A stretch of 64,000 nt of DNA, taken from contig JAIELC010000024.1 in NCBI GenBank assembly GCA_019753375.1, positions 1 through 64,000 on the forward strand, written 5' to 3'. Below the pieces are notes generated by a model, which was not told the origin of the DNA, ran no database searches, and was given only the letters and a program-made list of their open reading frames with translations. The stretch is from Sphingomonas sp. (GTDB lineage: Bacteria; Pseudomonadota; Alphaproteobacteria; Sphingomonadales; Sphingomonadaceae). Each line of letters starts with the position of its first letter. Position 1 is the first letter of the stretch. Below are positions 9,034 through 21,386 of this stretch, piece by piece. The position numbers were made by a program, and so were the translations under genes.

Positions 9034-11028
9034 TCAGCCCGGCTTGCGCCCCAGATACCAGCTTAGCCGCGCATTGCCGGTTGACCGGGCATGTTGCGGG
9101 TTGAGCAGGTCATAGACCACCGCATTTTCCAGCACGCGCTGTACATAATTTTTGGTTTCAAAAATCGGAATCGCCTCGATCCAGTCGATCATGTCAACGC
9201 TGCCTGATCGCGGATCGCCATTGGCGGCCAGCCATTTGTTCACATTGCCCGGCCCGGCATTATAGGCCGCCACCGCCAGCGGATAACTGCCATAATAGGC
9301 GTACATTTTCTGGAAATAGGTTGAGCCGAGCTGGATGTTGTAATCGGTATCGGTGGTCAGCGCGTCGCGATCATAGCTGAGCCCAAGCTTGCGGGCAGTA
9401 TCGCTCGCGGTACCGGGCATCAGCTGCATCAGCCCGCGCGCACCGGCATGGCTCACCGCGGCGCGGTCGAACTGACTTTCCTGGCGCGCAATGGCGTGGA
9501 TCATCGTCCAGGCGTCAACCTGGCCGTCCGGGACGCGGACGCTGGGAAAGCCGGCCGCGACATAATCCGTCAGCCCGTTTTTGAGCGCGCTCCGCCCGAC
9601 CATCACGCCCAGATCCGGTCTGCCCAGCGTGCGTGACAATTCATTGGCCAGAACATGATCGGTTTCGGTTTTCGCCGCGAGCGCGATCTGCCGGATAAAC
9701 GCCGTCTGATCCTCATGCGCGCCCGTCGTGCCGAGATAGCGCGCTACGCGAACAACCTCGCTGCTATAGAAAGCCGCGCGCACCGCCGGATCAACGGGAC
9801 GAGCCCCGTTGATGTTGGTCGGCGCGGTCAACGCCCGGCCGAGCCTTTCGGTCGCAAGCTGGCCATAAAACTGGTCACGCAATTCGGTTGCGCGGGCGTA
9901 ATAGCCGATTGCTTGATCACGCTGGCCCGCGGCATCAGCGGCACGGCCGGCCCAGAACAGACCTTTCGCGCGCGTGCCCGGGGTCTGTGACCCCCCCGCA
10001 TAGCGTTCGAACATGGCAATGGCATCACCGGGCCGTGCCAGCGATTTCATCGCGGTCTGCCCCGCCAGCCACACCAGGCTGGTGTAGTCGTCGCGCTCGC
10101 CATAGGGGCGTTCGCTAACGTCGGTGCCGGGCGGATAGGCATCATCCACCTGACGGGCGATGTTGTAGGCCGTTGAATATTGCGCGTCGGCTGCTGCACC
10201 GCGGGCATTGGTCAACAGGGTTTCAAACCATTTTTCCGCGTTGCCGGGTCGGGTCGCAAGTGTGCGCGGCTGGGCGAGCCAGCTTCGTGCCGTTGCCGCC
10301 GACCCATTGTTGCGCAACCAGATTGCGCGATCCGCGACATAACCGGCATCATTTGCAAATTGATCGGCCGTCGCGACGGCGATTGTCGCCGCATCGGGGC
10401 TGTTGGTGCGCAGGGCAAGCCGCGCTGCATAAAGCGCGCGGTGGTCGTTGCCGACAAAAGCCAGCTGGCGTTGTGCCGAGCTGGTTGCGCCCTGCCAGAG
10501 CAACCGGTCCATGCGTGTTTCATGGTCAGCAGTCGTCAGCACGCTGGCAAATCGATCGAGTATCTTTGCTTCGTCACTGGCGGGAAGCGTTCCCTGTACC
10601 CAGGCCGCGCGCGCCGCAGCATTTGCCTCGTTGGTCAGGCCAACAGCCGCCATTGCTTCGGCAAAGCGGACCTGGCCGGTCCCGGTTAGCGGCGGGAAGC
10701 GCCGAAAATAGCTGACCGCAACACCCGGAGACCAGCTTGTCGTGTCCAGTGCGCGCTCTGCAGCGCGCCGCAATAACGTTTCGTTCGGCCAGCCGGGATG
10801 CGCGAGCAGAAACCGGGAATAATCATCGAACGAATAGCTGTTCGGCTGCTGCAATTGCTTCCATTCGGCAATCGCTGCGGTCAGGGCGCTACTGACCTGT
10901 GGCGATGCGGGCGCTTGTTCAAGCCGGTCCCGCAATTGATCCAGTTGATCCTGTGTTCCTGCCGAGCTTGCGGCAAGCCAGGCCGTCGCGGCGGCAAGTA
11001 ATCCGGATCGTAAGAGCGGCGCTACCAT
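9034..11028 (-). CDS. slt: Soluble lytic murein transglycosylase
   Basis: C-terminal SLT domain: [29 protein letters not shown] and [15 protein letters not shown]. Start could be 11046. Confidence 0.88.
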   Translation of the reverse strand: MVAPLLRSGLLAAATAWLAASSAGTQDQLDQLRDRLEQAPASPQVSSALTAAIAEWKQLQQPNSYSFDDYSRFLLAHPGWPNETLLRRAAERALDTTSWSPGVAVSYFRRFPPLTGTGQVRFAEAMAAVGLTNEANAAARAAWVQGTLPASDEAKILDRFASVLTTADHETRMDRLLWQGATSSAQRQLAFVGNDHRALYAARLALRTNSPDAATIAVATADQFANDAGYVADRAIWLRNNGSAATARSWLAQPRTLATRPGNAEKWFETLLTNARGAAADAQYSTAYNIARQVDDAYPPGTDVSERPYGERDDYTSLVWLAGQTAMKSLARPGDAIAMFERYAGGSQTPGTRAKGLFWAGRAADAAGQRDQAIGYYARATELRDQFYGQLATERLGRALTAPTNINGARPVDPAVRAAFYSSEVVRVARYLGTTGAHEDQTAFIRQIALAAKTETDHVLANELSRTLGRPDLGVMVGRSALKNGLTDYVAAGFPSVRVPDGQVDAWTMIHAIARQESQFDRAAVSHAGARGLMQLMPGTASDTARKLGLSYDRDALTTDTDYNIQLGSTYFQKMYAYYGSYPLAVAAYNAGPGNVNKWLAANGDPRSGSVDMIDWIEAIPIFETKNYVQRVLENAVVYDLLNPQHARSTGNARLSWYLGRKPG

Positions 11029-11114
11029 GTGGACATGATACGCCATTCCCCCCTATCAGCGCCATGGCAAATTCTGAAACTACATGGTTTTTGTCGGCGG
11101 GAGTTTATTTTACC

Positions 11115-11999
11115 ATGTTCTCGGGGTCTATTCCGGCGCTCGTAACGCCCTTCGATGCCGATGGCGCTTTTGACGAAGCGGCGTATCGCGCGCTGATCGA
11201 CTGGCAAATCGCCGAAGGGTCAGCAGGGCTCGTCCCCTGCGGTACCACCGGGGAAGCCGCCACGCTGAGCGCCGAGGAACATTTCGCGGTCGTGCGGGTC
11301 TGTGTCGAGCAGGCGGCCGGGCGAGTGCCTGTCATGGCCGGCGCCGGGTCCAACGACACGCGGGTAGCGATGGCCAATGTCCATGCCGCCAAGGCAGCGG
11401 GCGCCGACGCGGTGCTGATGGTGCCGCCCTATTATAACCGCCCATCGCAAGAGGGGATATTTCGGCATTTTGAAGCGGTGGCAAAGACGGCACCGTTGCC
11501 GATCGTTCTTTACAATGTGCCTGGGCGCACGGTTACAGACATTCAACCTGCCACGATGGCGCGCATCGTCAACGCGTTTCCTGACGTGTTTATCGGGGTG
11601 AAGGATGCAACCGGCAATCTTGGCCGGGTGACCGAGCAGCGCCTGGGATGCGGGGCTGATTTTATCCAGTTGTCCGGCAATGATGAAACCGCGCTCGCGT
11701 TCAACGCGCATGGCGGGGTGGGGTGCATTTCCGTCACCGCCAACGTCGCGCCGCGGCTTTGTGCAGAGTTTCAGGCCGCCTGGGCGACGGGCGATCGCGC
11801 GCGCGCGCTGGCTATCCACGACCGGCTTTTTGCCCTGCATCTGGCCATGTTCAGCGACGCGTCGCCGGGGCCGGTGAAATATGCAATGACCCGTGTGAGA
11901 CCCGGTTTTCCAACCGGCATCCGCCTGCCGATGACCTGGCCATCCGAATCAAGCCAGCGCACCGTGGATGCCGCGTTGGCGAACGCTACATCGGCCTGA
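11115..11999 (+). CDS. dapA: 4-hydroxy-tetrahydrodipicolinate synthase
   Basis: [60 protein letters not shown]. Confidence 0.95.
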   Translation: MFSGSIPALVTPFDADGAFDEAAYRALIDWQIAEGSAGLVPCGTTGEAATLSAEEHFAVVRVCVEQAAGRVPVMAGAGSNDTRVAMANVHAAKAAGADAVLMVPPYYNRPSQEGIFRHFEAVAKTAPLPIVLYNVPGRTVTDIQPATMARIVNAFPDVFIGVKDATGNLGRVTEQRLGCGADFIQLSGNDETALAFNAHGGVGCISVTANVAPRLCAEFQAAWATGDRARALAIHDRLFALHLAMFSDASPGPVKYAMTRVRPGFPTGIRLPMTWPSESSQRTVDAALANATSA

Positions 12000-12202
12000 C
12001 GCGGGGCAATTAGATAGGCGAAGATCGCCTCGGTAAGATAGGTCGTAGGCCCATAGAATCTGGCATGTCCGCCAACGCCAGTTTTGTTGACCTAGACGGG
12101 TTTTGCCAGAGGACACCGAAATCAGGTAAAAGAGAGGTGCTTCGGGGGCGGAAGGGCTTGGCCAGCGGCGAAATCAAGTCGGTGACAGGCAGGGGGGGCG
12201 TT

Positions 12203-12955
12203 ATGACCGTCGAAATGAGCAAGGGACTGGAACGATACGATGGCCTGTATCTGTGGATGATCATCCCGATGGCCGTCATGCAGATCGGTATATTTCCTGA
12301 TTATTGGGGCGATCTGACAGACAACGCGTGGGCAGTTCATACACATTATTGGACGGCAACGCTTTGGTATCTTTTTCTGATCCTCCAACCCTATTACGCC
12401 GAACGCCGCCAATTTGAACGACACCGGACGAACGGAATCATAGGATTTTTTCTTGCGGGTGGCGTTGCATTGACAGCGCTGAGCGCGCTGCACCGCGATA
12501 TTGCAAACGCCGAACTATCAACCCGGATGCCCGGTCAGTTTGGGCCTTTCGAACCGTGGTTCTTTTACGGCATCGCGGTGGTTGAATTTGTGATGATGTC
12601 GGCATTTATTTTTGCGATCATCCAAGCGATCCGACATCGACGTTCGCTAGCTGATCACGCCTGGTGGCTGATCTCAACCGTGTTCATCATTATGATGCCG
12701 TCTCTTGGCCGTGGATTAGGGGTTCTTTGGGCGGTCATCTTCGGAAAGGATGATCCGGGACAGGTGACGTTGCCGCTTTATCTCACAACAGCAATCATCA
12801 TCGCATTGCTCCTTTGGGCAGCGAACAGATACGGTCGATTCAACCACCCGGCAACCTGGCTGGCGCTGGGAGCGAACCTCTTTAATTTGCTATTCGAGCC
12901 ACTCGGAAAATCGGCATGGCTGCAGGGCATTTTGAGGTCGGTCATCAAAGGCTAA
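12203..12955 (+). CDS. Hypothetical multi-pass membrane protein (about 7 TM)
   Basis: Clear hydrophobic segments; no family recognised. ATG at 12203 follows a G-rich run (CAGGGGGGG). Confidence 0.65.
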   Translation: MTVEMSKGLERYDGLYLWMIIPMAVMQIGIFPDYWGDLTDNAWAVHTHYWTATLWYLFLILQPYYAERRQFERHRTNGIIGFFLAGGVALTALSALHRDIANAELSTRMPGQFGPFEPWFFYGIAVVEFVMMSAFIFAIIQAIRHRRSLADHAWWLISTVFIIMMPSLGRGLGVLWAVIFGKDDPGQVTLPLYLTTAIIIALLLWAANRYGRFNHPATWLALGANLFNLLFEPLGKSAWLQGILRSVIKG

Positions 12956-13061
12956 TTGGCGCCGCTGCTGATTTGTGCGGTCGGTTACCCATTTCCGCGA
13001 TCAGCGTTGGATTGAACGGACGCCAACCAGCTTGTCGGCAATTGCCCAATTGCAGCCGTCA

Positions 13062-13658
13062 CTATCGCTCCGAAAGATCGCGGCTTATTTTCGCGTAGAG
13101 ATAGTAAGATAGCTCGCGGAGGTGCCTGCCCCAATGGATTTGATAATCGAACCTGAAATGCCAATGAGCGTCATCTGCATTAAAATGTTCGAAGCGCCAG
13201 AGCGTGTCGCCAAGGTCGCGGGTGATGTCCGCTAGATCATCAATCGCGTCGTTCAGCCCATTTTCCTGATCAGTGGCACCAGCCGGGTCTACGACCGGAT
13301 AATAACCGTATTCAGGAAACCTTGCGCCCAAGTGGTCGTAAAGTCGCCTGTAGTCATCTTTTGCTCGATCAACGCCATCATCATTATCGTCAGGTTCGCC
13401 GATCGGAGCGTCGTGATACGCTAACGCAAGTTCGTCCAACGCACGCGCCAACACGGCGTCAGCCGGGGGTATCCCTTCCAAAACGAGCGCCAAAAAACGC
13501 CGCACTGCGGCAACTGTTGGAGTATCTTCCATCGCGATAGGGTCGCACGATGAAAGGATTTTCTCAACGGCAGCTAACCACCAATCCCGGTCGTTTAGCC
13601 CGCACTCCGATAGCGGTCGCTTATAGGTTCGCGACCTAGCCCTTTCCTTTGCTGCCAC
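13062..13658 (-). CDS. DUF5063-like protein
   Basis: [60 protein letters not shown] resemble the DUF5063 signature; recalled from memory, not searched. Confidence 0.6.
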   Translation of the reverse strand: MAAKERARSRTYKRPLSECGLNDRDWWLAAVEKILSSCDPIAMEDTPTVAAVRRFLALVLEGIPPADAVLARALDELALAYHDAPIGEPDDNDDGVDRAKDDYRRLYDHLGARFPEYGYYPVVDPAGATDQENGLNDAIDDLADITRDLGDTLWRFEHFNADDAHWHFRFDYQIHWGRHLRELSYYLYAKISRDLSER

Positions 13659-13681
13659 CCGTGCTTAAATGCGGCGTTCCC

Positions 13682-14164
13682 ATGGCACGTCCAAAACCTC
13701 CTACCTTTGAAAAGACCAGGATCGTCGCCGAGAACCGGCGTGCGCGGTTCGATTATGCGATCGATACGGTGTATGAAGCGGGCATTGCGCTGACCGGCAC
13801 CGAAGTGAAATCGCTGCGATCTGGCACCGGGTCGATCGCCGAAAGCTATGCCGAGGTAACCGACGGCCAGGTCTGGCTGATCAATTCCAATGTGCCGGAA
13901 TTCAGCCACGGCAACCGTTTCAACCACGAACCAAAGCGCCCCCGGAAATTGTTGTTGCATGAGCGCGAGATCAATCGGCTTCACGGCGCGGTCGCCCGCG
14001 ACGGGATGACGCTTGTCCCGTTGATGATCTATTTCAATTCCAAGGGTCGCGCGAAAATCGAGATTGCGCTCGCCAAGGGCAAGAAAGCGCATGACAAGCG
14101 CGAGACGATCAAGGAACGCGACTGGAAACGTGAACAGGGTCGATTGATGCGCGATCGTGGCTGA
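13682..14164 (+). CDS. smpB: SsrA-binding protein SmpB
   Basis: [48 protein letters not shown]-terminus. Confidence 0.96.
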   Translation: MARPKPPTFEKTRIVAENRRARFDYAIDTVYEAGIALTGTEVKSLRSGTGSIAESYAEVTDGQVWLINSNVPEFSHGNRFNHEPKRPRKLLLHEREINRLHGAVARDGMTLVPLMIYFNSKGRAKIEIALAKGKKAHDKRETIKERDWKREQGRLMRDRG

Positions 14165-14726
14165 TCGCGTCGATCCTGCCGGTTTGTCCGGGTGGCTGCG
14201 TCGCCACATCCCGACCCGCGAGACACTGGCCGACAGCAACTGGCTCCGGCCCGTTTCCGGGCGGTTGCTGCGTCCCGAGCTGTGGCGGTTTACGCGCCGG
14301 TCGGTGCCGCGCGGTGTGGCATTGGGGGTGGCGACCGGCATTCTCATGCCCGTGGCGCATATGCCGCTGGCAGCAGTGCTGGCGCTGCCGATCCGCGCCA
14401 ACATCCCTGCGGCGGTGGCGACCACGCTGATCAGCAACCCGGTCACGGTGCCCCCGATCTGGCTTGCTGCTTATTGGCTGGGTCGGCGCATCCTGCGGCT
14501 TGACCACGGTCTGCCCGGCCAGCCGATTGCCGCCGGCCTGCATGTTGCAAGCCAGCAGGGCTGGCTGACATGGTTCCTGTCGGACGGCGCACCGGCAACC
14601 GCGACGGGATTGATCGCCATCACGATCGTCGCCGCGGTAATCGGCTATACCGGGTCATCGATGGTCTGGCGGTGGCGGATTGGGCGCAAGTGGCGCCGCC
14701 GTGGTAGCGGATCGGGGTTTGACTGA
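14157..14726 (+). CDS. DUF2062 domain membrane protein
   Basis: [56 protein letters not shown]. Overlaps the smpB stop by 8 nt. Confidence 0.82.
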   Translation: MADRVDPAGLSGWLRRHIPTRETLADSNWLRPVSGRLLRPELWRFTRRSVPRGVALGVATGILMPVAHMPLAAVLALPIRANIPAAVATTLISNPVTVPPIWLAAYWLGRRILRLDHGLPGQPIAAGLHVASQQGWLTWFLSDGAPATATGLIAITIVAAVIGYTGSSMVWRWRIGRKWRRRGSGSGFD

Positions 14727-14784
14727 GCGTGTCATTTACGTAGAACACGCCGTCCCCTGTGTTCTTTCGTCATGAGGCTAATAT

Positions 14785-16881
14785 ATGCGCACGACCCTGT
14801 TCACGACCCTGCTGTTTGGTTCGGCTGCCTTGGCCAGCGTCGCCGCCGCGAAGGCCGAAAGGTCGGGCGCGGTTGGTGTTCCGGCGACTGCGCTTGCCTC
14901 TGGGCCAACCTCCGAAGCTGCCTCCGCGCCCGCCGCTGAGGGGCGGCCAGAAATTGGTGAATTTGGGTTCGACACGGCCGGGATGGACACCAGCGTTGAT
15001 CCCTCCGATGACTTTTTTGGCTATACCGACGGCGGTTGGGTAAAAGCGACCCCGATCCCCGCGGACAAGGCCAGCTTTGGCGCCTTCGACGTCTTGCAGG
15101 ATTTATCGCAACAGCGGACCAAAGCGATCCTGGAGAATGCGACCCGTGATCCGCAGTCGAAGATCGGTGCAGGCTATGCCGCCTATCTCGACAGTCAGTC
15201 GATTGAGGCGGGGGGCCTGAAGCCGATCATGCCCTGGCTCAACAAGATAAAGCGCCTTCGGACGCGCGATGGCTATGCCGCGCTGGTCGCGGAAGCCGAT
15301 CGGAACGGGGTCGGTGTTCCGTTCGGGAGCGGCGTTGGTCAGGACGCAAAGGATCCGACAAGCTATGTTGTCGGCCTGCGTCAGGCCGGTCTTGGGCTGC
15401 CCGACCGCGATTATTATCTGAAGGACGACGCCAAATTCGTCGCCATTCGTGCGGCATATACCGATCATATCGCCAAGATGTTCACCATGGCGGGCGAGAA
15501 AAATGCGGGCGAACGAGCTGCCGCGATTCTCGCGTTTGAGACGCAGATCGCCAAGGTGCACTGGACCCGGATTGAAAGTCGGGATGCCGACCAGACGTAC
15601 AACAAGGATACGGTTGCCGATCTGCGCAAGATCGCGCCCGGCTTTGATTTCGCCACCTATTTCAAAAAGATCGGGACGCCGACCAACGTCATCGTGATCG
15701 GGCAGCCCGGGGCAATCAAAGGGGAAGCCGCATTGATCGGCGCCGCGCCGCTCGACGTGCTCAAGGACCAATTGCTGATCCGGTCGCTCGATGCGTTTGC
15801 AGACGTTTTGCCCGCCGCGTTCGACGCCGAACGCTTTCACATGTTCAGCACGGTCCTGCAGGGCACGCCGCAGCAGGAACCCCGCTGGAAGCGGGCGGTT
15901 AATTGGACATCGGCGGCGCTGACGGATGACGTTTCCAGAATTTATGTCGCTAAATATTTCCCGCCCGCCACCAAGACCGCGATGGACGATCTTGTCCGCA
16001 ACATTATCGGCGCAATGGATCGGCGGCTCGACAATCTGGCGTGGATGACGCCAGAGACCAAGGCCAAGGCGCACGCCAAGCTTGCCGCGTTCGTTCCCCG
16101 CATCGGCTACCCCGATCAGTGGCATGATTATGCAGCGCTCAAGATCGTGCCCGGGGACGCCTTTGGCAACAAGCTGCGGGCGAACCAGTGGGCGCATGAC
16201 TGGAATGCCCAAAAGCTCGGTAAGCCGGTGTTTCGTTGGGAATGGGGTCTGGCGCCAATGACGGTCAATGCGCAGGCCAATCCCACGCTTGTCGCCATCA
16301 CCTTTCCCGCCGCCATCCTGCAGCCACCGTTTTTCGATCCCAATGCCGATCCGGCGGTCAATTACGGCGCAATCGGCGCGGTCATCGGCCATGAAATGAG
16401 CCATCATTTTGACGATCAGGGATCGAAATATGACGCGACGGGGCGGCTGACCAAGTGGTGGACCGATGCCGATGTTGCCGCGTTCAAGGCGCGCACCGCA
16501 AAACTGGTCGCGCAATTCGATGCGTATGAGCCGCTGCCGGGCATGCATGTGCAAGGCGGGCTTACCCTGGGCGAGAATACCGCAGATCTTGCCGGGTTGA
16601 GCGCCGCCCTTGATGCGTATCACGCGTCGCTTGGCGGCAAGGAAGCGCCGGTGATCAACGGCTTCACCGGCGATCAGCGTTTCTACCTCGCTTATGGTCA
16701 GGTCTGGCGCCGGAACCACCGCGACGAGGACCTCCGCAACCGGCTCCTCACCGATCCGCATGCACCCGCGCAGCAGCGGGTTTGGATCGTCCGTAATCTG
16801 GATGCCTGGTATGCGGCATTTGAACCCAAGCCCTCGGGTAAACTCTACCTGACCCCGGAACAGCGCGTCCGCATCTGGTAA
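14785..16881 (+). CDS. M13 family (neprilysin-like) metallopeptidase
   Basis: Zn motif VIGHEMSHHFDDQGSKYDATG; GENTADLAGL; N-terminal signal peptide. Confidence 0.92.
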   Translation: MRTTLFTTLLFGSAALASVAAAKAERSGAVGVPATALASGPTSEAASAPAAEGRPEIGEFGFDTAGMDTSVDPSDDFFGYTDGGWVKATPIPADKASFGAFDVLQDLSQQRTKAILENATRDPQSKIGAGYAAYLDSQSIEAGGLKPIMPWLNKIKRLRTRDGYAALVAEADRNGVGVPFGSGVGQDAKDPTSYVVGLRQAGLGLPDRDYYLKDDAKFVAIRAAYTDHIAKMFTMAGEKNAGERAAAILAFETQIAKVHWTRIESRDADQTYNKDTVADLRKIAPGFDFATYFKKIGTPTNVIVIGQPGAIKGEAALIGAAPLDVLKDQLLIRSLDAFADVLPAAFDAERFHMFSTVLQGTPQQEPRWKRAVNWTSAALTDDVSRIYVAKYFPPATKTAMDDLVRNIIGAMDRRLDNLAWMTPETKAKAHAKLAAFVPRIGYPDQWHDYAALKIVPGDAFGNKLRANQWAHDWNAQKLGKPVFRWEWGLAPMTVNAQANPTLVAITFPAAILQPPFFDPNADPAVNYGAIGAVIGHEMSHHFDDQGSKYDATGRLTKWWTDADVAAFKARTAKLVAQFDAYEPLPGMHVQGGLTLGENTADLAGLSAALDAYHASLGGKEAPVINGFTGDQRFYLAYGQVWRRNHRDEDLRNRLLTDPHAPAQQRVWIVRNLDAWYAAFEPKPSGKLYLTPEQRVRIW

Positions 16882-16922
16882 ACGCTTGACGGCACAGCGG
16901 ACGGGGCCAAAGAGGAGGGCCG

Positions 16923-19328
16923 ATGGCCAGCCTTCCGACCCCGTCCGCACCCTATCTCTCGCCGATCCGCGGCGCGGCGGTGATTGCCATTGGCTGCGGA
17001 CTGGCCGCCGGGCTGATTATCATCGGATTGATCGGCAATGTCGCGATTGCAGCTGCTTTTTTGGCCAGCGCCCTGGTCATTACGGGCGGATTGATTGCGT
17101 TTCGGCGCTTGTTTCCGCCCAATATTACCGCTGAGCCGATGGTCGATTGGTCGGTCGCGCGCGCGCTTGCCGGGGCCAGCAACGATGCTGTTGCGGTAAC
17201 GGACAGGGCCGGGCGACTGGTCTGCGCCAATGATCGCTACGAGACGTTGTTTGGCGGTTTTCCAACCCCGCCGAACTTGCCAGTGGACGAATCGACGACG
17301 GCCAAGCTGGCGGTTGCAGGGCGGTCGGCATGGCGCGACGGCATCGGCACGCTGGCCAGATTCAACGCGCGGGGGACAACCGTCGCGGCGATGGTCGAGC
17401 GCGCCGGGGACGACGAGGACATATTGGTCTGGCGCTTCTGCAGCGCAGAGGGGCTTGATCTCGCCACGACTGCCCAGTCACTGATTACCGGGGCGACCGG
17501 CGACCGGATGGCTACCGCGGGCATCATGCTGACGCTGATCGCCTCTGATGGCAGGATTCAGGCCGCCAATCGCGTGTTTCGCCTGCGGGCCTGCGGTAAT
17601 GAAGAGGCGGATTTGTCCGGCCGCGATTTCGCGCGCTTTCTGATCACCGATGGCGGCGGCCAGGTTCATTTTGAGCGCGAGGGGCCAGAGGGCACACCGC
17701 TGCGCGTGCTGCAGGTTCCATTTCTCGACGGTGAGGAGGCGCCGATGCTCATCGCGCTGCTCGACGACGAGGCAAGCATGGCGCCAGCCATTGGCGGCAA
17801 TGCGGCAAGCCATGTCAGCAGCCTGGTGTCGTTGATGCCGTTCAGCATGGCCTTGATCGACCGCGAAGGCCGGTTCCTGCAAATGAACGATGCTTTCGTC
17901 CGGGCGGCGGAGATCGATTTGGCGGCGCCACCGCTTTATCCGGGTGATCTGGTGGTGCGTGAGGACAAGGCTGCCGTCGCCGATGCCGTACGCCGCTTTG
18001 CCGGCGGCGCGACCCATTCGGGCGATATGGCGGTTCGGCTGGCGTCGCGCCCGGATGAACCGGTCGCGCTGTCGATTGCGGGCGCGCGGGGGCTGGGCGA
18101 TGCGGCGGTGCTGCTCAGCCTGAAGGATAATGGCGAGGAAACCCGGCTGAAGCGCGAAGTGGCGCAGGCAACCAAGATGCAGGCAGTTGGCCAGCTCGCC
18201 GGCGGCGTGGCGCATGATTTCAACAATATTTTGACAGCGATCATCGGGCATTGCGACCTGATGCTGATGCGGCATTCGCCGGGCGACAGCGACTATGACG
18301 ACATTCAGCAGATCAAGGCGAATTCCAATCGCGCGGCCAGCCTGACCCGTCAATTGCTGGCCTTTTCGCGCCAGCAGACATTGCGGCCGCAGATCTTGCA
18401 ATTGCCCGATATCATTTCGGAAGTGTCCAACCTGCTCAAGCGGCTTTTGGGCGAAACGGTGACGCTGACCGTGCAGCATGGCCGCGGGCTGGGCCCGGTG
18501 CGCGCCGATCCCGGCCAGCTGGAACAAGTGGTGATGAACCTCGCGGTCAATGCGCGCGATGCGATGGTCGCCAAGAGCGAGCATGGCGGCGGCACCCTGA
18601 CCATCCAGACCATTGCCGTATCGGCGGCGGATGTCCGCAAGATGGGGACCGACCTGTTACCGGTGGCTGACTATACCGCGCTGAAGATTTCCGACACGGG
18701 TGTCGGCATTCCGCCCGACGTCCTGCCCAAGATTTTTGAACCCTTTTTTACAACAAAGGAAGTCGGCAAGGGCACCGGCCTTGGGCTGTCGACGGTCTAT
18801 GGTATCGTCAAGCAATCGGGCGGTTACATCTTTTCGGATTCCAAAGTCGGGCACGGCACGGTCTTTACCATTTACTTGCCGGTCTATAGCGCCCCGGCAT
18901 CCGCCGGAACGGCACCGAAGCAGCGCGCCCTGCCACCCAAGGTTCGGCAAGGGGAATTATGGGGTTCGGGCACGATCCTGCTGGTGGAGGATGAAGACAT
19001 GGTGCGCGCCGTCGCCGAACGCGCGCTGACCCGGCAGGGCTATACCGTGATTACTGCCGAAAATGGCGAAGTGGCGCTGGATCTGCTTGAACAGCATGCG
19101 CGTCCTGACTTGCTGATTTCCGACGTCGTCATGCCCTCAATGGACGGACCAACCATGGTAAGGCGCGCGCGCGAACGCTATCCTGACCTGCCGATCCTGT
19201 TCATGTCGGGCTATGCCGAAGAACAATTGCGCAAGTCGATTGATCTTGATCAGGTGTCGTTTCTGGCAAAGCCGTTTTCGGTCCAGCAACTGGCAGAGGC
19301 GGCGCGCATCGCCCTTGCAACCAAATGA
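16923..19328 (+). CDS. cckA: Hybrid sensor histidine kinase CckA
   Basis: PAS region, His[29 protein letters not shown], HATPase [28 protein letters not shown]-terminal receiver domain. Confidence 0.85.
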   Translation: MASLPTPSAPYLSPIRGAAVIAIGCGLAAGLIIIGLIGNVAIAAAFLASALVITGGLIAFRRLFPPNITAEPMVDWSVARALAGASNDAVAVTDRAGRLVCANDRYETLFGGFPTPPNLPVDESTTAKLAVAGRSAWRDGIGTLARFNARGTTVAAMVERAGDDEDILVWRFCSAEGLDLATTAQSLITGATGDRMATAGIMLTLIASDGRIQAANRVFRLRACGNEEADLSGRDFARFLITDGGGQVHFEREGPEGTPLRVLQVPFLDGEEAPMLIALLDDEASMAPAIGGNAASHVSSLVSLMPFSMALIDREGRFLQMNDAFVRAAEIDLAAPPLYPGDLVVREDKAAVADAVRRFAGGATHSGDMAVRLASRPDEPVALSIAGARGLGDAAVLLSLKDNGEETRLKREVAQATKMQAVGQLAGGVAHDFNNILTAIIGHCDLMLMRHSPGDSDYDDIQQIKANSNRAASLTRQLLAFSRQQTLRPQILQLPDIISEVSNLLKRLLGETVTLTVQHGRGLGPVRADPGQLEQVVMNLAVNARDAMVAKSEHGGGTLTIQTIAVSAADVRKMGTDLLPVADYTALKISDTGVGIPPDVLPKIFEPFFTTKEVGKGTGLGLSTVYGIVKQSGGYIFSDSKVGHGTVFTIYLPVYSAPASAGTAPKQRALPPKVRQGELWGSGTILLVEDEDMVRAVAERALTRQGYTVITAENGEVALDLLEQHARPDLLISDVVMPSMDGPTMVRRARERYPDLPILFMSGYAEEQLRKSIDLDQVSFLAKPFSVQQLAEAARIALATK

Positions 19329-19371
19329 CGGCACGCTGCGTTGACTTGGGTCAGGCTCTGCAAGATGGGAA

Positions 19372-19746
19372 ATGTCGATAGTGGTCGCGCCGCAGCGAAT
19401 TCTGATTGTCGAAGACGAACCACTGATTGCGATGATGCTGGAGGATTTTATCGAAATCCTCGGCAAGCAAGTCGCGGGTTCGGCTGATTGCGTGGTCGAC
19501 GCGCTCGATCTGCTGAACAAGGTGGATGTCCACGCGGCGATACTCGACGTTAATCTGCGCGGCGGCGAAAAAAGTTGGGCGATCGCCGACGCCCTGGCAG
19601 ATCGCGGCATCCCTTTTATCTTTGCCAGCGGCGGCACTGAAGAATCGATCGACCAGCGCTATCGTGGCCGATCGGTGCTGATGAAGCCGTTTACGATGGA
19701 TGCCGTTTCTCGCGCGCTCGACGACCTGGCAACGGCGCGCGCCTGA
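19372..19746 (+). CDS. Single-domain response regulator
   Basis: Stand-alone REC domain: ILIVEDEPLIAMMLEDFI, AILDVNLRGGE, PFIFASGG, LMKPF. Confidence 0.85.
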   Translation: MSIVVAPQRILIVEDEPLIAMMLEDFIEILGKQVAGSADCVVDALDLLNKVDVHAAILDVNLRGGEKSWAIADALADRGIPFIFASGGTEESIDQRYRGRSVLMKPFTMDAVSRALDDLATARA

Positions 19747-19765
19747 TGGCGCCATATCATTTTAG

Positions 19766-20284
19766 TCAGGCGGTGCGTTCGGGTACGGCGGCAGCATCGG
19801 CGGCGATTGCCGTATCGGGGGCTACCGCTTCCCACGGAAAGATGAACCAGTCCTTGGTCACCGCGCGATCGATGGTTTGTGCGCGGTAATCAACGCGCTC
19901 GCTCGAACGGATATTATCCAGCAACGTCGCAAACCGCAGATTTGTCGCATCTGCGCCGTGCTCTGCCAGGATTGATTTGATCCGGCCGATCGTGCCGCCC
20001 GTGTCGTTGATATCGTCCACCAGCAGCAACCGCTCCCCCGCCCGCGTGCGTTCCGCCAGGCGGCTAAGCGGCGCGCGGGCAAAATCGTCGACCTGCGATG
20101 AGTAATCGACCGACAGCGTCGGCAGGCCGGATGCGTGGCTTAGAAATACCGCAGGCACCAGACCACCGCGCCCGATGCCGATCAGAAAATCCGGCTGCCA
20201 GCTGGTGTCGGCGAGCAGCTGAGCCGCCAGAGTCTTAACCGCCGCGACAAAGTCGTGATGCGGAATGGGTGTATAGACGGGCAT
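19766..20284 (-). CDS. Purine phosphoribosyltransferase family protein
   Basis: PRPP-binding motif LLLVDDINDTGGTIGRI; FLIGIGRGGLVPAVFLSHA. Start overlaps the add stop region. Confidence 0.75.
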   Translation of the reverse strand: MPVYTPIPHHDFVAAVKTLAAQLLADTSWQPDFLIGIGRGGLVPAVFLSHASGLPTLSVDYSSQVDDFARAPLSRLAERTRAGERLLLVDDINDTGGTIGRIKSILAEHGADATNLRFATLLDNIRSSERVDYRAQTIDRAVTKDWFIFPWEAVAPDTAIAADAAAVPERTA

Positions 20285-21306
20285 CAGGCGACTCCCTCTG
20301 CGCGGCAAAAGTCGTCTAGCCGGCGCAGATGCGCGGCAATAGACGCGTCATCCAGAAATGATCCAAGAAAACTGTTGCGGGCAAGCGTTGCCAAATCGAC
20401 TTTACTCAGCCCGCGCCCCTGTGCCGCAGCTTTGTAATTGGCCGCGATATAGCCGCCAAAATAGGCGGGATCGTCTGAATTGATCGTCGCCCGCAATCCG
20501 GCGCGCAGCATCCTATCAATCGGGTGCGCTGTCATATCACTTACCACGCAGAGCTTGAGGTTCGACAGCGGACACACCGTCAGTGTCATGGCGCTACGCG
20601 CGAGGCGCGCGGTCAGCACCGGGTCTTCCAATGCGCGATTGCCATGGTCGAGCCGATCGATCTGCAGCACGTCCAGCGCCTGCCAGACATAATCCGGCGG
20701 TCCTTCTTCCCCGGCATGGGCAACGCGCTTCAATCCCAGGGCGCCCGCGGCGGCAAACACCCGCGCAAATTTTTCAGGAGGATGGCCGACCTCGGAAGAA
20801 TCCAGTCCGACGCCGGCGATCTGATCAAGCCAAGGTGTCGCCGACTTCAGCGTCGCGAAGGCGGCGCTTTCATCCAGATGGCGCAAAAAACACATGATCA
20901 GCTTTGCGGTCAGCCCATGCCTTGCCTTCGCATCCGCCATAGCCGCCAGCAATCCTTTGATCACCGTTTCAAATGCAATGCCGCGATCGGTATGCGTCTG
21001 CGGGTCGAAAAATATCTCGGCGTGGACGACGCCATCGGCAGCGGCACGATCGAAATAGGCCATTGCCAGATCGTAAAAGTCTTTTTCTTCGCGCAGGACA
21101 TCGGCACCGGCGTAATAGATATCCAGAAAATCCTGCAGCCTTGAAAAATTATACGCGGCGCGGACGTCGTCGACCGTCGCGAAGGGCAGCGTTATGCCGT
21201 TGCGGGCCGCCAGCGCGACCATCAGTTCAGGTTCAAGGCTGCCCTCGATGTGCAGGTGGAGCTCGGCTTTGGGCAGGCCGGTTATAAATCGGTCGATATC
21301 GGTCAT
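20284..21306 (-). CDS. add: Adenosine deaminase
   Basis: LPKAELHLHIEGSLEPELM; RVAHAGEEGPPDYVWQALDVLQIDRLDHG; TINSDDPAYFGGYI. Confidence 0.9.
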   Translation of the reverse strand: MTDIDRFITGLPKAELHLHIEGSLEPELMVALAARNGITLPFATVDDVRAAYNFSRLQDFLDIYYAGADVLREEKDFYDLAMAYFDRAAADGVVHAEIFFDPQTHTDRGIAFETVIKGLLAAMADAKARHGLTAKLIMCFLRHLDESAAFATLKSATPWLDQIAGVGLDSSEVGHPPEKFARVFAAAGALGLKRVAHAGEEGPPDYVWQALDVLQIDRLDHGNRALEDPVLTARLARSAMTLTVCPLSNLKLCVVSDMTAHPIDRMLRAGLRATINSDDPAYFGGYIAANYKAAAQGRGLSKVDLATLARNSFLGSFLDDASIAAHLRRLDDFCRAEGVA

Positions 21307-21386
21307 GCCCTCCTTGTCGCCGACGTCGGGCTATCGGGCAAGCTTGGTTCGATTCGTCTTGCCCTTCTGCCCCCGAATAAAATTCT

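Noticed and set aside
13660-14800. tmRNA gene next to smpB
   Set aside because: No tRNA-like ends or tag-peptide sequence recognised near smpB.
15103-16950. 615-aa minus-strand ORF opposite the M13 peptidase
   Set aside because: Antisense frame of a clear family member; Arg/Gly/Ile-rich low-information translation typical of high-GC shadow ORFs.
17478-18584. 368-aa minus-strand ORF opposite cckA
   Set aside because: His/Gln/Arg-rich antisense translation; cckA frame is clearly real.
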